NCBI RefSeq assembly: GCF_024704725.1
Contig: NZ_JALIQS010000004.1
Location: 1 to 64,000, forward strand
Reading direction: 5' to 3'
Source: Shinella sp. CPCC 101442
GTDB taxonomy: Bacteria; Pseudomonadota; Alphaproteobacteria; Rhizobiales; Rhizobiaceae
Length of the DNA: 64,000 bases
Position numbers and translations under genes: made by a program. Positions 34,790-43,425 of this stretch are shown here, one piece after another. Numbering within the stretch: position 1 is the stretch's first letter; each line of letters opens with the position of its first letter. Under the pieces are notes generated by a model that did no database searches, was not told where the DNA came from, and saw only the letters and a program-made list of their open reading frames with translations.

Positions 34790-36514
34790 ATGGACGACGG
34801 AGCAGGGAAGACCAACACGCCAGCAGTCTCCGAAGCCGGGCTTGACGATTTTCTTCCGCTGTCCCCGGCGGAAGCCGAGATCGTCGCCAGGCTGCAGGGG
34901 GATGGCCTCGAGCGTGTCGGCGATGGTCTTCGGCCGCAGGAGGTCGACCCCGAGCGCTCCGTGCGTGCCGAATTCCTGCGCTTCCTCATCCTGAAGGACA
35001 GCGGTTCGTCCCATCAGCGCAGGGGGCTCAGGCTCAGCGGCGCGTGGATAACCGGCGTCCTCGACCTCGAAGGTTGCCGCATCCCCCGGGATATCGGTCT
35101 GAAGGACAGCCATTTCGAATCGGTTCCCGTGCTGCGCTCGGCGATCATCGACAGCCTGTTTCTGGACGGCTCCCGGCTGCCGGGGCTGTTGGCGGAGCGG
35201 CTGGAGGCGCGTGGATCCGTATCGATGAAGGGTGCGCTCTTCACCGGCGGGATCAGGCTGGCCGGTGCGCGCCTCAGCGGGGCGCTGGAGGCGGATGGGG
35301 TCTGCCTCGACCTGCCCGGCGAAACCGCGCTGGACGCCAGTGGAATCGAGGTGCGCGGGAGCGTGCTGATGCGTGGGGCCGAGGTGACGGGGGGCATCAA
35401 TCTCTCCTCGGCCAAACTGGGCGGGGGCGTCAACGCCGCCGGCGTGCAGATAGAGCGGCCGGGCCAGGTCGCATTCAATGGCGATGCCCTCGTCGCGGAC
35501 GGGCATTTCATCCTGAGCGGCGCGCGCATTTCGGGCGAGACCCGGCTGGCGGCCGTTCGTCTCGGCGGGGATGTGGATTGCACCTCCGCACAGCTTTCGC
35601 AGCCCGGAGACTTCGCACTGCGGCTCAATCACGCCGCGATCGCGGGTGCATTCGTGCTGCGGCAGGAGGCGGCGGTCGATGGCATACTGGACCTGACGGC
35701 CGCCACCGTCGGGGCGATCGACGATGACCGGCAGAGCTGGCCGAAGACAGGCGACCTGTTGCTGAACCGCTGCCAGTACGGCGCCTTCATCGGTGGCCCC
35801 GTCGATGCGAGGAGCCGTCTCGAATGGCTGGCGCGGCAGACCCCCGCGCATTGGGACACGGATTTCTGGCCACAGCCCTACGAACACCTGTCGGTGGTTT
35901 TTTCCGACATGGGGCACGACGAGGATACGCGGGAGGTGCTGATCGCCAAGGAGCGGTTGCTGCGCCGGGCCCGCCGGGCGCGCACGCGCAATTGGCTGCT
36001 GCGCTTTGCCCTCACGCTTCGCGACGGCATTCTCAACATCACGGTGCGCTACGGCCGGCAGCCGCTCTACGCCCTCATCTGGATTATCCTGTTTTGGGTC
36101 GTCGGCATCGGGGTCTTCTTCTTCGCCTACGAGAGGGGCGCTATGAAGCCCAACAGTCCCGTCATGCTGCGTTCGCTGGAATGGACGATGTGCAACCTTC
36201 CCGAAACGGAACAGCGTTACATGCCCTCCAGCGGCCAGACCATGTCCGGTCGCGCCAGGGCCAGGCAAACGCAGCTCGCCTGCTTCCTGGATCAACCCGA
36301 GGCGTCAAGCTACCCGGAGTTCAATGCGGGCATGTATTCGCTCGATGTCCTCCTGCCTGTCCTGTCGATCGGACAGAAGGACTTCTGGCGGCCGGATTCG
36401 ATGAAGCCGGGCGGGACCTGGGCGCTGCGCTATTACTTCTTCCAATCGATCATCGGCTGGGCGCTCGGTCTTCTGGCGGTCGCCGGGTTTTCCGGATTGG
36501 TGAAGTCCAGATAG
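34790..36514 (+). CDS. Beta-helix repeat membrane protein of unknown function
   Basis: This 574-residue protein has two parts. Residues about 75-330 are a repetitive beta-solenoid-like region with a recurring small/hydrophobic pattern (LSGAWITGVLDLEG, LAGARLSGALEADG, VRGSVLMRGAEVTGGI, LSGARISGETRLAAV). The C-terminal part contains two clear transmembrane segments, near 430-450 (LYALIWIILFWVVGIGVFFF) and 548-570 (FFQSIIGWALGLLAVAGFSG). There is no signal peptide. It resembles pentapeptide-repeat or bactofilin-like proteins and is not an enzyme I recognise. It ends 3 bp from the convergent ureF stop. Confidence 0.7.
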   Translation: MDDGAGKTNTPAVSEAGLDDFLPLSPAEAEIVARLQGDGLERVGDGLRPQEVDPERSVRAEFLRFLILKDSGSSHQRRGLRLSGAWITGVLDLEGCRIPRDIGLKDSHFESVPVLRSAIIDSLFLDGSRLPGLLAERLEARGSVSMKGALFTGGIRLAGARLSGALEADGVCLDLPGETALDASGIEVRGSVLMRGAEVTGGINLSSAKLGGGVNAAGVQIERPGQVAFNGDALVADGHFILSGARISGETRLAAVRLGGDVDCTSAQLSQPGDFALRLNHAAIAGAFVLRQEAAVDGILDLTAATVGAIDDDRQSWPKTGDLLLNRCQYGAFIGGPVDARSRLEWLARQTPAHWDTDFWPQPYEHLSVVFSDMGHDEDTREVLIAKERLLRRARRARTRNWLLRFALTLRDGILNITVRYGRQPLYALIWIILFWVVGIGVFFFAYERGAMKPNSPVMLRSLEWTMCNLPETEQRYMPSSGQTMSGRARARQTQLACFLDQPEASSYPEFNAGMYSLDVLLPVLSIGQKDFWRPDSMKPGGTWALRYYFFQSIIGWALGLLAVAGFSGLVKSR

Positions 36515-36517
36515 CGC

Positions 36518-37213
36518 TTACGAACGGAAGAGGCGGCTGTACTGGGTCTCGTGCCAGGCGCTTGCCATGGCCATGGCCGGCGCGGCATTGCCGATCTCCT
36601 CATCGGGCAGGGAGGCCGCCTTTTGGGCTGCGCGCTCGATCACGGGGGGGCTTGCCACGAGAATGCGCTGACCGGCCGTATGCCCGAGCGGTACGAGGCG
36701 GATTGCCGCCATCACCTGGTTTTCGATGACGCTCCACAGGAGCCCGCGCAGCGCGTCTTCGGGGTCGATCTTCCAATGGGCGGCGGCCAGCGCGAAGGCG
36801 GCGGGAAAGCCGAGTTTCCGCTCCGTGAGCGTTCTGGCGTCGGGCACGTCGAGATCTTGAAGGAGGCGAAGCAGGGATTCACCCATCCGCCTGTCCTCCA
36901 GCTCGATCTCGCGGCTTTCACGCGCCGCCGAAAGCCAGGCGTCGGCTTTCAGGAAGGCGGCCTGGTCGCCCGCCTGCAGGGCCTGCATCATGCGCCAGAA
37001 CAGGGCTCCGTCGAGCGCCGCGTAGCTATGGTCGATGAGGCCGAAGATCCAGGATGCGGCCGACTCCTCGTCGTTCACCGTGCCGGCATGGACGGCCCAT
37101 TCCAGGGCGCGCGAATAGGAGAACGCACCGACCGGCTGGCTCGGACTGACGAGCCGCAGCAGATGGACCATGCCGCTTCTGGAGCGGTCGGAGAGATCGG
37201 CGGAGCACTGCAT
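36518..37213 (-). CDS. ureF: Urease accessory protein UreF
   Basis: This 231-residue all-helical protein bridges UreD and UreG in the activation complex. The hallmark LLRLVSPSQPVGAFSYSRALEWAV starts near residue 18 and the C-terminal half carries LGHTAGQRIL. I use ATG 37213 (MQCSADLSDRSRSG), as the longer frame to 37267 would overlap the upstream permease gene. It lies about 9 kb from ureC and is preceded by a GntP permease instead of ureE, so the urease cluster is split. Confidence 0.92.
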   Translation of the reverse strand: MQCSADLSDRSRSGMVHLLRLVSPSQPVGAFSYSRALEWAVHAGTVNDEESAASWIFGLIDHSYAALDGALFWRMMQALQAGDQAAFLKADAWLSAARESREIELEDRRMGESLLRLLQDLDVPDARTLTERKLGFPAAFALAAAHWKIDPEDALRGLLWSVIENQVMAAIRLVPLGHTAGQRILVASPPVIERAAQKAASLPDEEIGNAAPAMAMASAWHETQYSRLFRS

Positions 37214-37223
37214 CGATGGATGC

Positions 37224-38660
37224 TCAGAACGAACCGAAGGTCGAGCCCAGAAGGAACACGGCGACAAGCGAGATGATGACGCCGACGATCACGGTCATCA
37301 CCATGTCGAAATAGCTTCCGGCATGGGTCTGCTTGCTGATCTGGAGCAGCAGCAGCACCGTACCGTTATGGGGCAGGGCGTCGAGCGTGCCGGCGCTGAT
37401 CGTCGTCAGGCGGTGCATCAACTCGGGATTGATGCCATATTCCACGGCAAGCCGCATATATTCCTCGCCGAGCGCGTCGAGCGCGATCGCCATGCCGCCG
37501 GAAGCCGTTCCCGTCAGCGCGGCCAGCGAATTCATCGCGACGACCAGCGATACGAGGGGACCGCCAGGGATCTGCAGGACGGCGTCCCGGACGATGGCGA
37601 AGGCCGGCATCGCCGCAACGACCGCGCCGAAGCCGACGAGGCTCGCCACCGTCATGATCGGCAGGACCGCGGAGTTCGCGCCCGCATCGAGACTCTCGCG
37701 CAGGTTTCCCAGACGCCCGTAATTGACCGCGATGGCCGTCAGGATCGCCGCGCCGAGCGCGATGAGAACCGCCCAGACGCCGATGGCGGACGTGATATTG
37801 ATGCCGAGGGCCGCTTCGGCGGCGGAAAAATCCATGCGGGGCAGCACCACCAGCGCCATCAGGAAGTTGACGGTGATGACGACGACGAGGGGCAGGACGG
37901 CGAAGAAGAAGGGCGGGGCCGTGTCGCTGCGCTGACCATGCGTCAGTTCGTTCGGGTCGAAATCGCCCGATACCGTCGCCTGCTCGCGCACTTTCTCGCT
38001 GATGACGACGGTGTCGTCATCCTCAACATAGCCCTCGCCGGCCGCGCGTGCCTTCGCCTCGATGCGCGCCAGCCACCACAAACCGAAGGCGAGGGTGATG
38101 ATCGATGCGATGATGCCGAGGCCGGGGGCGGCAAATGTTGTCGTGCCGAAATAGGGCATCGGAATGGCATTGTTCGTCGAGGGCGTTCCGGGCATCGCCG
38201 ACATGGTGAAGGTGAACGCGCCCAGGCCGATCGCCGCCGGCATGAGCCGCGCCGGGATATTGGCGGCCTTGAACATCTCCCGCGCCATCGGAACCAGCAC
38301 GAAGAACGCCACGAAGACGCTGACGCCGCCATAGGTCACGACGGCGGAGGCGAGAACCACCGAAAGCATGGTCCGCTTGACGCCCAGCTTCTCCGTCAGG
38401 AAGCGGGCGATAGCGGTGATCGAGCCGCTGTCGTCCATCATCTTGCCGAAGATGCCGCCCAGCAGGAACAGGGGAAGCCACTGCGCGACGAAGCGCGCCG
38501 TGCCGCCCATGAAGGTCGATGTCCAGTGCGGCAGCAGGGGCTCGCCCGACACGAAGGCGGCGACGAGCGCCGCCGCCGGCGCCAGAAGCAGCACGCTCCA
38601 CCCGCGATAGGCGAACCACATCAAGAGGGCGAGTGCGAGCAAAATTCCTAACAGCCCCAT
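37224..38660 (-). CDS. GntP-family permease (gluconate/D-beta-hydroxybutyrate type)
   Basis: This 478-residue inner-membrane transporter has about 12-13 hydrophobic segments. The family signs include LFLLGGIFGKMMDDSGS, VTYGGVSVFVAFFVLVPMAREMF and AMPGTPSTNNAIPM. Sequences of this kind include gluconate and beta-hydroxybutyrate permeases, and I cannot separate them here. It is 10 bp upstream of ureF on the same strand, which may be chance. No hydroxybutyrate dehydrogenase gene is next to it. Confidence 0.85.
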   Translation of the reverse strand: MGLLGILLALALLMWFAYRGWSVLLLAPAAALVAAFVSGEPLLPHWTSTFMGGTARFVAQWLPLFLLGGIFGKMMDDSGSITAIARFLTEKLGVKRTMLSVVLASAVVTYGGVSVFVAFFVLVPMAREMFKAANIPARLMPAAIGLGAFTFTMSAMPGTPSTNNAIPMPYFGTTTFAAPGLGIIASIITLAFGLWWLARIEAKARAAGEGYVEDDDTVVISEKVREQATVSGDFDPNELTHGQRSDTAPPFFFAVLPLVVVITVNFLMALVVLPRMDFSAAEAALGINITSAIGVWAVLIALGAAILTAIAVNYGRLGNLRESLDAGANSAVLPIMTVASLVGFGAVVAAMPAFAIVRDAVLQIPGGPLVSLVVAMNSLAALTGTASGGMAIALDALGEEYMRLAVEYGINPELMHRLTTISAGTLDALPHNGTVLLLLQISKQTHAGSYFDMVMTVIVGVIISLVAVFLLGSTFGSF

Positions 38661-38798
38661 GAGCTTGTCCTATCCCGATCCGTTCCGCAACTGCCGCATG
38701 CAAAGCAGGCGAGTGGCATCAAAGCATTTTCTGGTTGTGTATTTCAAGCGGGAACGACCTCGCCCGCATTTTCTCTGTCTCGCTCGGTGAAAAGACCA

Positions 38799-39968
38799 CT
38801 ATCGCCCCCGCTGTCCCGCTTCGTTTCGGGAAACGTGGCCGTCGGGCAGGAAAATGGTCAGGGGAAGCGCGATGGCGCTCGATGTGACGGCTTCCGCAAG
38901 CCCGGCCGGCGACAGCACCGGGTTGCCGCTGACGAGGGCGTCGCGCGCCGTCCGGCTGTTTTCAACCAGCTTGGTCATCGCCTCGGATTGCGCGAAGACG
39001 GTATGGCCGCCGCCGTCCACCTGCGAGACGTCGATGACCGTAATGCCATTTCTTTGCAGGGGGGCGATATCGCGCGCATTGCCCACGCGGGGATGTCCGC
39101 CGGCAAGGAAACCCGACAGGCCGATCGCCCGGTCGCGCTGGGAGACCAGAATGGTGAAGGGTGCCGGCAGCGTGCCGATATCGGCGAGCTGGCTGTCGAA
39201 AACATCGACATCGATATCCGGAGCGGCCAGAACGACGCCGCCGAGGCGCTTGAACGTGGCGGACTTTCCGCGAAGCGCCAGGGTCCGCAGCGCTTCCATC
39301 GCTGCAAACGCGCCCATCGAATGGGCGACCAGAACGACGGCTTTCGCCTTCGTCTGCGCGGCCAGCTCGATCGTCTCGGCAAGCCCGTCGCGGGCGAAGA
39401 TAGCGCTGTCGCGGTCGAATACATAAAGCGGCAGCGATCCGGCCGAGGGCCAGGCATAGTGCAGCGGAACGGACCGGATGCCGAAGTCGGTGACGATCTG
39501 CGCCGTGCGGAAAAGGCTCTCGGAAACGGTGTTGTTATAGCCGTGGACGAAGATGAAGATTTCCCGGTTCTGCGGTGGAAGCCGTTCCAGGGCGGCATTC
39601 ATTTCGGCGATGAGCTGCGCACGGCCGCCCACGTCGCGGTACGTCGCCGTGAAATGGCGTTGAGGATTGTGCCCGCCGACGGGAACCTGCCCCAATTGCC
39701 GGCTGGCTGGAGCGGTGACGTCGAAACGCGCGAAACTGAGCGCGAGTGACCGGTCGGCCGAAAACGGCCGGCCCTCGGTTGCGACCCTTAGCCTGCTGGT
39801 CGCGAGGAAGACTGGCGTCGAAGTTTCCATGACGGGGCCGGAGCCGGCAGGCCGCAGACCTGTCGGTGCGCGCTGCATCGAGCAGGCGGTGAGGGTCATG
39901 GCGGCGCAAAGGGCGATGAGGAACGGTGCGGACCTGCGTGCGCGCCGGCTTTCGGGACCGGACTGCAT
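38799..39968 (-). CDS. DUF900-type alpha/beta hydrolase, putative lipoprotein
   Basis: This 389-residue protein has an N-terminal export signal containing ALCAAMTLTACS (a likely lipobox cysteine near residue 29). The DUF900 alpha/beta hydrolase domain shows EIFIFVHGYNNTV near residue 130 and the nucleophile elbow VVLVAHSMGAFAAMEAL. Substrate is unknown. The ATG at 39968 shares a base with the stop of the small upstream gene (TGATG on the minus strand), which supports this start. Confidence 0.85.
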   Translation of the reverse strand: MQSGPESRRARRSAPFLIALCAAMTLTACSMQRAPTGLRPAGSGPVMETSTPVFLATSRLRVATEGRPFSADRSLALSFARFDVTAPASRQLGQVPVGGHNPQRHFTATYRDVGGRAQLIAEMNAALERLPPQNREIFIFVHGYNNTVSESLFRTAQIVTDFGIRSVPLHYAWPSAGSLPLYVFDRDSAIFARDGLAETIELAAQTKAKAVVLVAHSMGAFAAMEALRTLALRGKSATFKRLGGVVLAAPDIDVDVFDSQLADIGTLPAPFTILVSQRDRAIGLSGFLAGGHPRVGNARDIAPLQRNGITVIDVSQVDGGGHTVFAQSEAMTKLVENSRTARDALVSGNPVLSPAGLAEAVTSSAIALPLTIFLPDGHVSRNEAGQRGR

Positions 39969-40231
39969 CACGTCGGCTGTCCGGCTGGCATGGGGGCCGC
40001 GTGAACGATGTCCCCGGCCCGGGTGAACTTTTCGAGGGATCGCGGCAGGACGTTGTCCTGTACGCTTACGAGGTCGAGACGCAGGCAACGGGCAAAGATG
40101 ACCTTAAGCAGCCGTGCGGCTTCGTGCTTGAAGCCGATGCCTGCCCGCCAGACCGTTTTGCCCCATGTCGTACCGCTGAGCGCGGGCAGGAATCCCGCCG
40201 CGCTGGCGACACCGCGATATCTGACGTTCAT
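39968..40231 (-). CDS. Small hypothetical protein coupled to the DUF900 hydrolase
   Basis: This 87-residue frame is unrecognised. Two points support it: AGGAGG lies at proper spacing before ATG 40231, and its stop overlaps the next start as TGATG. The sequence (MNVRYRGVASAAGFLPAL... GFKHEAARLLKVIFARCLRL) is basic, with no clear signal peptide or membrane helix. It could be a leader reading frame rather than a stable protein. Confidence 0.45.
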   Translation of the reverse strand: MNVRYRGVASAAGFLPALSGTTWGKTVWRAGIGFKHEAARLLKVIFARCLRLDLVSVQDNVLPRSLEKFTRAGDIVHAAPMPAGQPT

Positions 40232-40273
40232 GAAGCCTCCTGGCTCGACCTGGCCGCGCCGCCTTGCCGCGTC

Positions 40274-40615
40274 CTAGCGGCCGAGGCAGATGTGCCCGCG
40301 CGCACCGTGGAAGCAGATGCTGCCCGCGCCCGGGCGATGACCACCCGACACGCGGTCGAGGAAGCGGGAGTTGATCCATCCGCTGCGTCCCCGGCGCGGC
40401 TCCACATGGCACCAGCGCAGCGAGCGGGCGCATCGCGTTACGCGCACCCGTTCGCGGGCATGCACGCGGCCGATCACCCGGTAGTTGGTGCCTGGTCCGG
40501 AACGGAGCTGGACGGTGTTGGTGACGACCGCCGAGGCGGCCTGGGCTTCGGCGACGCCCGCCAGCGCCATGGCGCAGAAAACGACGGCGATCGAAAGCAA
40601 TCTTTTCAGAAACAT
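40274..40615 (-). CDS. Secreted SH3-domain protein
   Basis: This 113-residue protein has a signal peptide (residues 1-25, ending AEAQA) and one bacterial SH3 domain (about 29-90). That domain starts VVTNTVQLRSGPGTNYRVIG and includes GRSGWINSRFL. A short tail with two cysteines follows. Such domains usually bind cell wall or extracellular partners. ATG 40615 has GAGGAA upstream at 8 bp. It is in the same direction as its neighbours but separated by spacers of 42 and 170 bp. Confidence 0.8.
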   Translation of the reverse strand: MFLKRLLSIAVVFCAMALAGVAEAQAASAVVTNTVQLRSGPGTNYRVIGRVHARERVRVTRCARSLRWCHVEPRRGRSGWINSRFLDRVSGGHRPGAGSICFHGARGHICLGR

Positions 40616-40785
40616 CGACTTGTTCCTCAGTTCCATCTGTATCGGAGCCCGACGCACGGCCTCACGGCGGCATGAGGACAGCGAATGCCCCGCTTGGCAA
40701 GGTTGTTTTTCGGCATCCTGCAATTTTCGGTGAGACGACCTTCCCGATTCCTTAACGGGCTCGTGGCGGCGGCACGGGCCGCTTA

Positions 40786-41571
40786 CTACTGGACGGCGGC
40801 GGTCAGCGCCGTGGCGGCCGAGTACCACGTCATGCCGTGATCGAAAGCGCCCGTTTCCAGGAAATGAAGGGTTTCCATGACGACGACGGGATTGAACATC
40901 ATGAATGTATGCGTGGCATGCACCACCAGATGATCGGCCGCGCCTTCGAGCCGCGTGGAGGCGACCGTGACCTTGCCGTCATTCGGTCCGGCGAGAATGG
41001 AGGCGTAGATCGGATTGAGGGAGATATCGCCGGCGATGATGCCGAGAGGAAAGTCCGGTTTCGGCAGGATCGCGGGTACGGCGTTTCGATCCGTCCCCAG
41101 CTCCAGGCCCGCCGGGCCATTGATCCAGTAGAAAGGCTGCAGGTCGCCGAAGACGTCGACGATTTCAGACCCGTGGTTCGGCGGCGCAAGCATCACCACG
41201 CGGCCCAGTTTTTCCGGGTGCTGGCTGGCAAGCCAGTAGCGAACCAGGATGCCGCCCATGGAATGGGTGACGAAGTTCACGCGACGCTTCCCGCATTCGG
41301 CGACCGCGGTGCCGACATGGGCGGCAAGTGTGGCAACGGTGGCTGTCGTGGAGGGATAGTCCCGGTTCACGACATGATAACCCCGTGCGGCCAAAAGTTT
41401 TTCGACGAGCCAGAGCGAGCCGCTGCCGCGCGCAAGTCCATGCATGAGGACCGCGCATTCGCCGGTGTCCTGCTGCGCCCCTGCCGGTGGGGATGGGAGC
41501 AGGCAGGCGAGGACGAGAAACAGGCGGATCGCGGAAAGAGCCGGAGGTTTCCGGCGGGTGGCGTCACGCAT
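40786..41571 (-). CDS. Secreted lipase-like alpha/beta hydrolase (PGAP1 type)
   Basis: This 261-residue hydrolase has a signal peptide (about residues 1-32, ending PAGAQ). [21 protein letters not shown] forms the oxyanion-hole region and [18 protein letters not shown] the nucleophile elbow (Ser in HSMGG). The terminal histidine is likely in [14 protein letters not shown] 41571 overlaps the upstream transporter gene by 8 bp, so the two are coupled. It probably acts on esters in the periplasm. Confidence 0.85.
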   Translation of the reverse strand: MRDATRRKPPALSAIRLFLVLACLLPSPPAGAQQDTGECAVLMHGLARGSGSLWLVEKLLAARGYHVVNRDYPSTTATVATLAAHVGTAVAECGKRRVNFVTHSMGGILVRYWLASQHPEKLGRVVMLAPPNHGSEIVDVFGDLQPFYWINGPAGLELGTDRNAVPAILPKPDFPLGIIAGDISLNPIYASILAGPNDGKVTVASTRLEGAADHLVVHATHTFMMFNPVVVMETLHFLETGAFDHGMTWYSAATALTAAVQ

Positions 41572-42601
41572 CGGGGCCCTCGGGCGGCTTGTTCGCCAGG
41601 ATCGCCGCAAGCCAGCTGGCCGATGGCGCGCCCTCGCAATAGACCACGAAGGCGATCAGCAGCGGCACGCCGATGAAGGCCCCCGAAACGCCCCACATGA
41701 AGCTCCAGAAGAATACGGCGAAGATCACCGCGAAGGGGGAGAGCGACAGCGAGGCGCCGGTCAGCTGCGGCTCGAGATAGCTGCCGATCACGAACTGGAT
41801 GATGTTGAGGCTGGCGAAGATCACGACGGCCATTTCCCAGGAACCAAAATGGGCGACCGCAAAAAGCGTGGGCAGGACCGTTGCGACCAATGGGCCGATG
41901 AACGGGATGTAGTTGAGGGCAAAGGCGATGGCCCCCCAGGCCGCGGCCAGTTCCAACCCCATGCCCAGCGTGAAGATCCAGACGACGAAGCCCGTCAGCA
42001 CGCTGGCGACCGTGCGCACGATCATGAAGCGCCTGAGTTTGGCGGCGATGGCGCGGTTGGCGACGAGGATGCGGTCGCCATAGGGCTGCGCATGCGGGGA
42101 GGCGAGACGTGCGCCGAATTCGTTCACTTCCAGAAGGCCGAGCATCACGAAGATCAGGACAAGCACCGCGAAGCCCGCGAAACTGTTCAGCCGGCCGGCC
42201 ATGCTCTGCATGAAGCCGACGAGCCAGCGGATGTCGAACCGGTCCGACAGGGTTCCCATGACGGGTATGCCTTGCAGTTCCAGCCAGTCCGCCCAGACCG
42301 TGTAGATCGTCTGAAGCCGCTCGGCGTTGAGGAACAGCCAATGACCGAGCTGGGTGAGGCCCCAGGCGACCGAGGAGCCGAGCACCAGGATGGCCGTCAT
42401 GGTCAACGTCAGACTGACGAACAACGCGACAAGGCGCGGCAGTTTCCGCTGCAGGGCCAGCTGGCACGGCCACATGAGCGCGATGATGAGGAGCGAAAAG
42501 AAGAGCGGCGCGAAGATCGGCTGCGCAAGGCGAAGAAGGGCGAGAACGAGGATACCGGTGCCGATCGCGCCGAACATGCCCCTATTGCCAGCGCCAACCA
42601 T
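41564..42601 (-). CDS. AI-2E/PerM-family membrane transporter
   Basis: This 345-residue protein has about eight transmembrane segments. The family core is [20 protein letters not shown] and [30 protein letters not shown]. Members export signalling molecules or act as ion antiporters, and the solute cannot be read from sequence. It is translationally linked to the hydrolase gene downstream. Confidence 0.87.
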   Translation of the reverse strand: MVGAGNRGMFGAIGTGILVLALLRLAQPIFAPLFFSLLIIALMWPCQLALQRKLPRLVALFVSLTLTMTAILVLGSSVAWGLTQLGHWLFLNAERLQTIYTVWADWLELQGIPVMGTLSDRFDIRWLVGFMQSMAGRLNSFAGFAVLVLIFVMLGLLEVNEFGARLASPHAQPYGDRILVANRAIAAKLRRFMIVRTVASVLTGFVVWIFTLGMGLELAAAWGAIAFALNYIPFIGPLVATVLPTLFAVAHFGSWEMAVVIFASLNIIQFVIGSYLEPQLTGASLSLSPFAVIFAVFFWSFMWGVSGAFIGVPLLIAFVVYCEGAPSASWLAAILANKPPEGPDA

Positions 42602-42630
42602 GCCAACCTCGAAATGTTCGATGCGAAATC

Positions 42631-42662
42631 CGCACGCGGGAGGCTTTTACCCCCCGCGTGCG
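42631..42662 (-). terminator. Terminator hairpin after the DUF1269 gene
   Basis: CGCACGCGGG (42631-42640) pairs perfectly with CCCGCGTGCG (42653-42662). It lies 25 bp beyond the stop of the 42687-43187 gene on the minus strand and before the AI-2E transporter start. A four-T run is present in the loop rather than after the stem. Confidence 0.55.
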
Positions 42663-42686
42663 TCTAAGAGCGGGCCGAAGCGCCGA

Positions 42687-43187
42687 TCAGCTGGCCGCCT
42701 GTCCTGCCTGCTGCAGCGCGTTGCGCAGCACCTGTTCCTTGCCCTCGTCGAGGGAGGTCTGCAGAACCTCGCCGCCATGGGAGGAAATATCCTTCAGCAC
42801 CTTGTCGGCCGTCATGCTGCGCACGAGCACGAAGAGGGCGGCACTGTCGCCCGTGAGTTTGCCGGCAAGCTCCTTCATGAAGGCGTCGTTGATGCCCACA
42901 TCCGACAGCGCGCCGCCGATGGCGCCCGAAGCCGCGCCGACGGCGACGCCGAGCAGCGGATTGAGGAAGAGGACGCCGATCAGCAGGCCCCAGAAACTGC
43001 CCGTGGTGGCGCCGGCCGCCGTCGTGTTGAACAGCTGGTTGAGCTTGACCTTGCCATCGGCGGATTTCGTGGCGATGACGGCGTCGCCGACCGTGATCAG
43101 ATATTCCTTCTGAAGTTCGAAGATGCGCTGGCGGACTTCTTCGGCCTTTGCTTCGCTCGGATAGACAATCGCAATAAGATCAGACAT
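42687..43187 (-). CDS. DUF1269 family protein
   Basis: This 166-residue protein starts MSDLIAIVYPSEAKAEEVRQ, typical of DUF1269. A central hydrophobic, glycine-rich segment (about 60-95, GSFWGLLIGVLFLNPLLGVAVGAASGAIGG) may insert into the membrane. The remaining parts are ferredoxin-like alpha/beta. Function is unknown. The start at 43187 is preceded by a GAGGAGACC ribosome site. Confidence 0.85.
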   Translation of the reverse strand: MSDLIAIVYPSEAKAEEVRQRIFELQKEYLITVGDAVIATKSADGKVKLNQLFNTTAAGATTGSFWGLLIGVLFLNPLLGVAVGAASGAIGGALSDVGINDAFMKELAGKLTGDSAALFVLVRSMTADKVLKDISSHGGEVLQTSLDEGKEQVLRNALQQAGQAAS

Positions 43188-43425
43188 TTCGGTCTCCTCG
43201 AGAGTATTCCTTGTCTGAGCAGAGGAAGCAAATTTCAACCGTGAATGCAATGCACAATCGTCTCTAACGGAAAGGCTGTCGGAAAGTATCTTAAGATTCC
43301 GATACCGCACCCGTCGGCTCGGTCAGTCGAGGGCCTTGCGCATGATCGGCAAGATTTTAGGGCTGGATCGTGTTTGCGGGGAGTGCCATCATCGCCCCGG
43401 TTGAACAATGAACTGCGAGGGCGCC

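Noticed and set aside
39926-40675. A 249-codon plus-strand frame
   Set aside because: It is antisense to the small coupled gene and the SH3-domain gene, both supported by ribosome sites and, for the latter, a signal peptide and domain.
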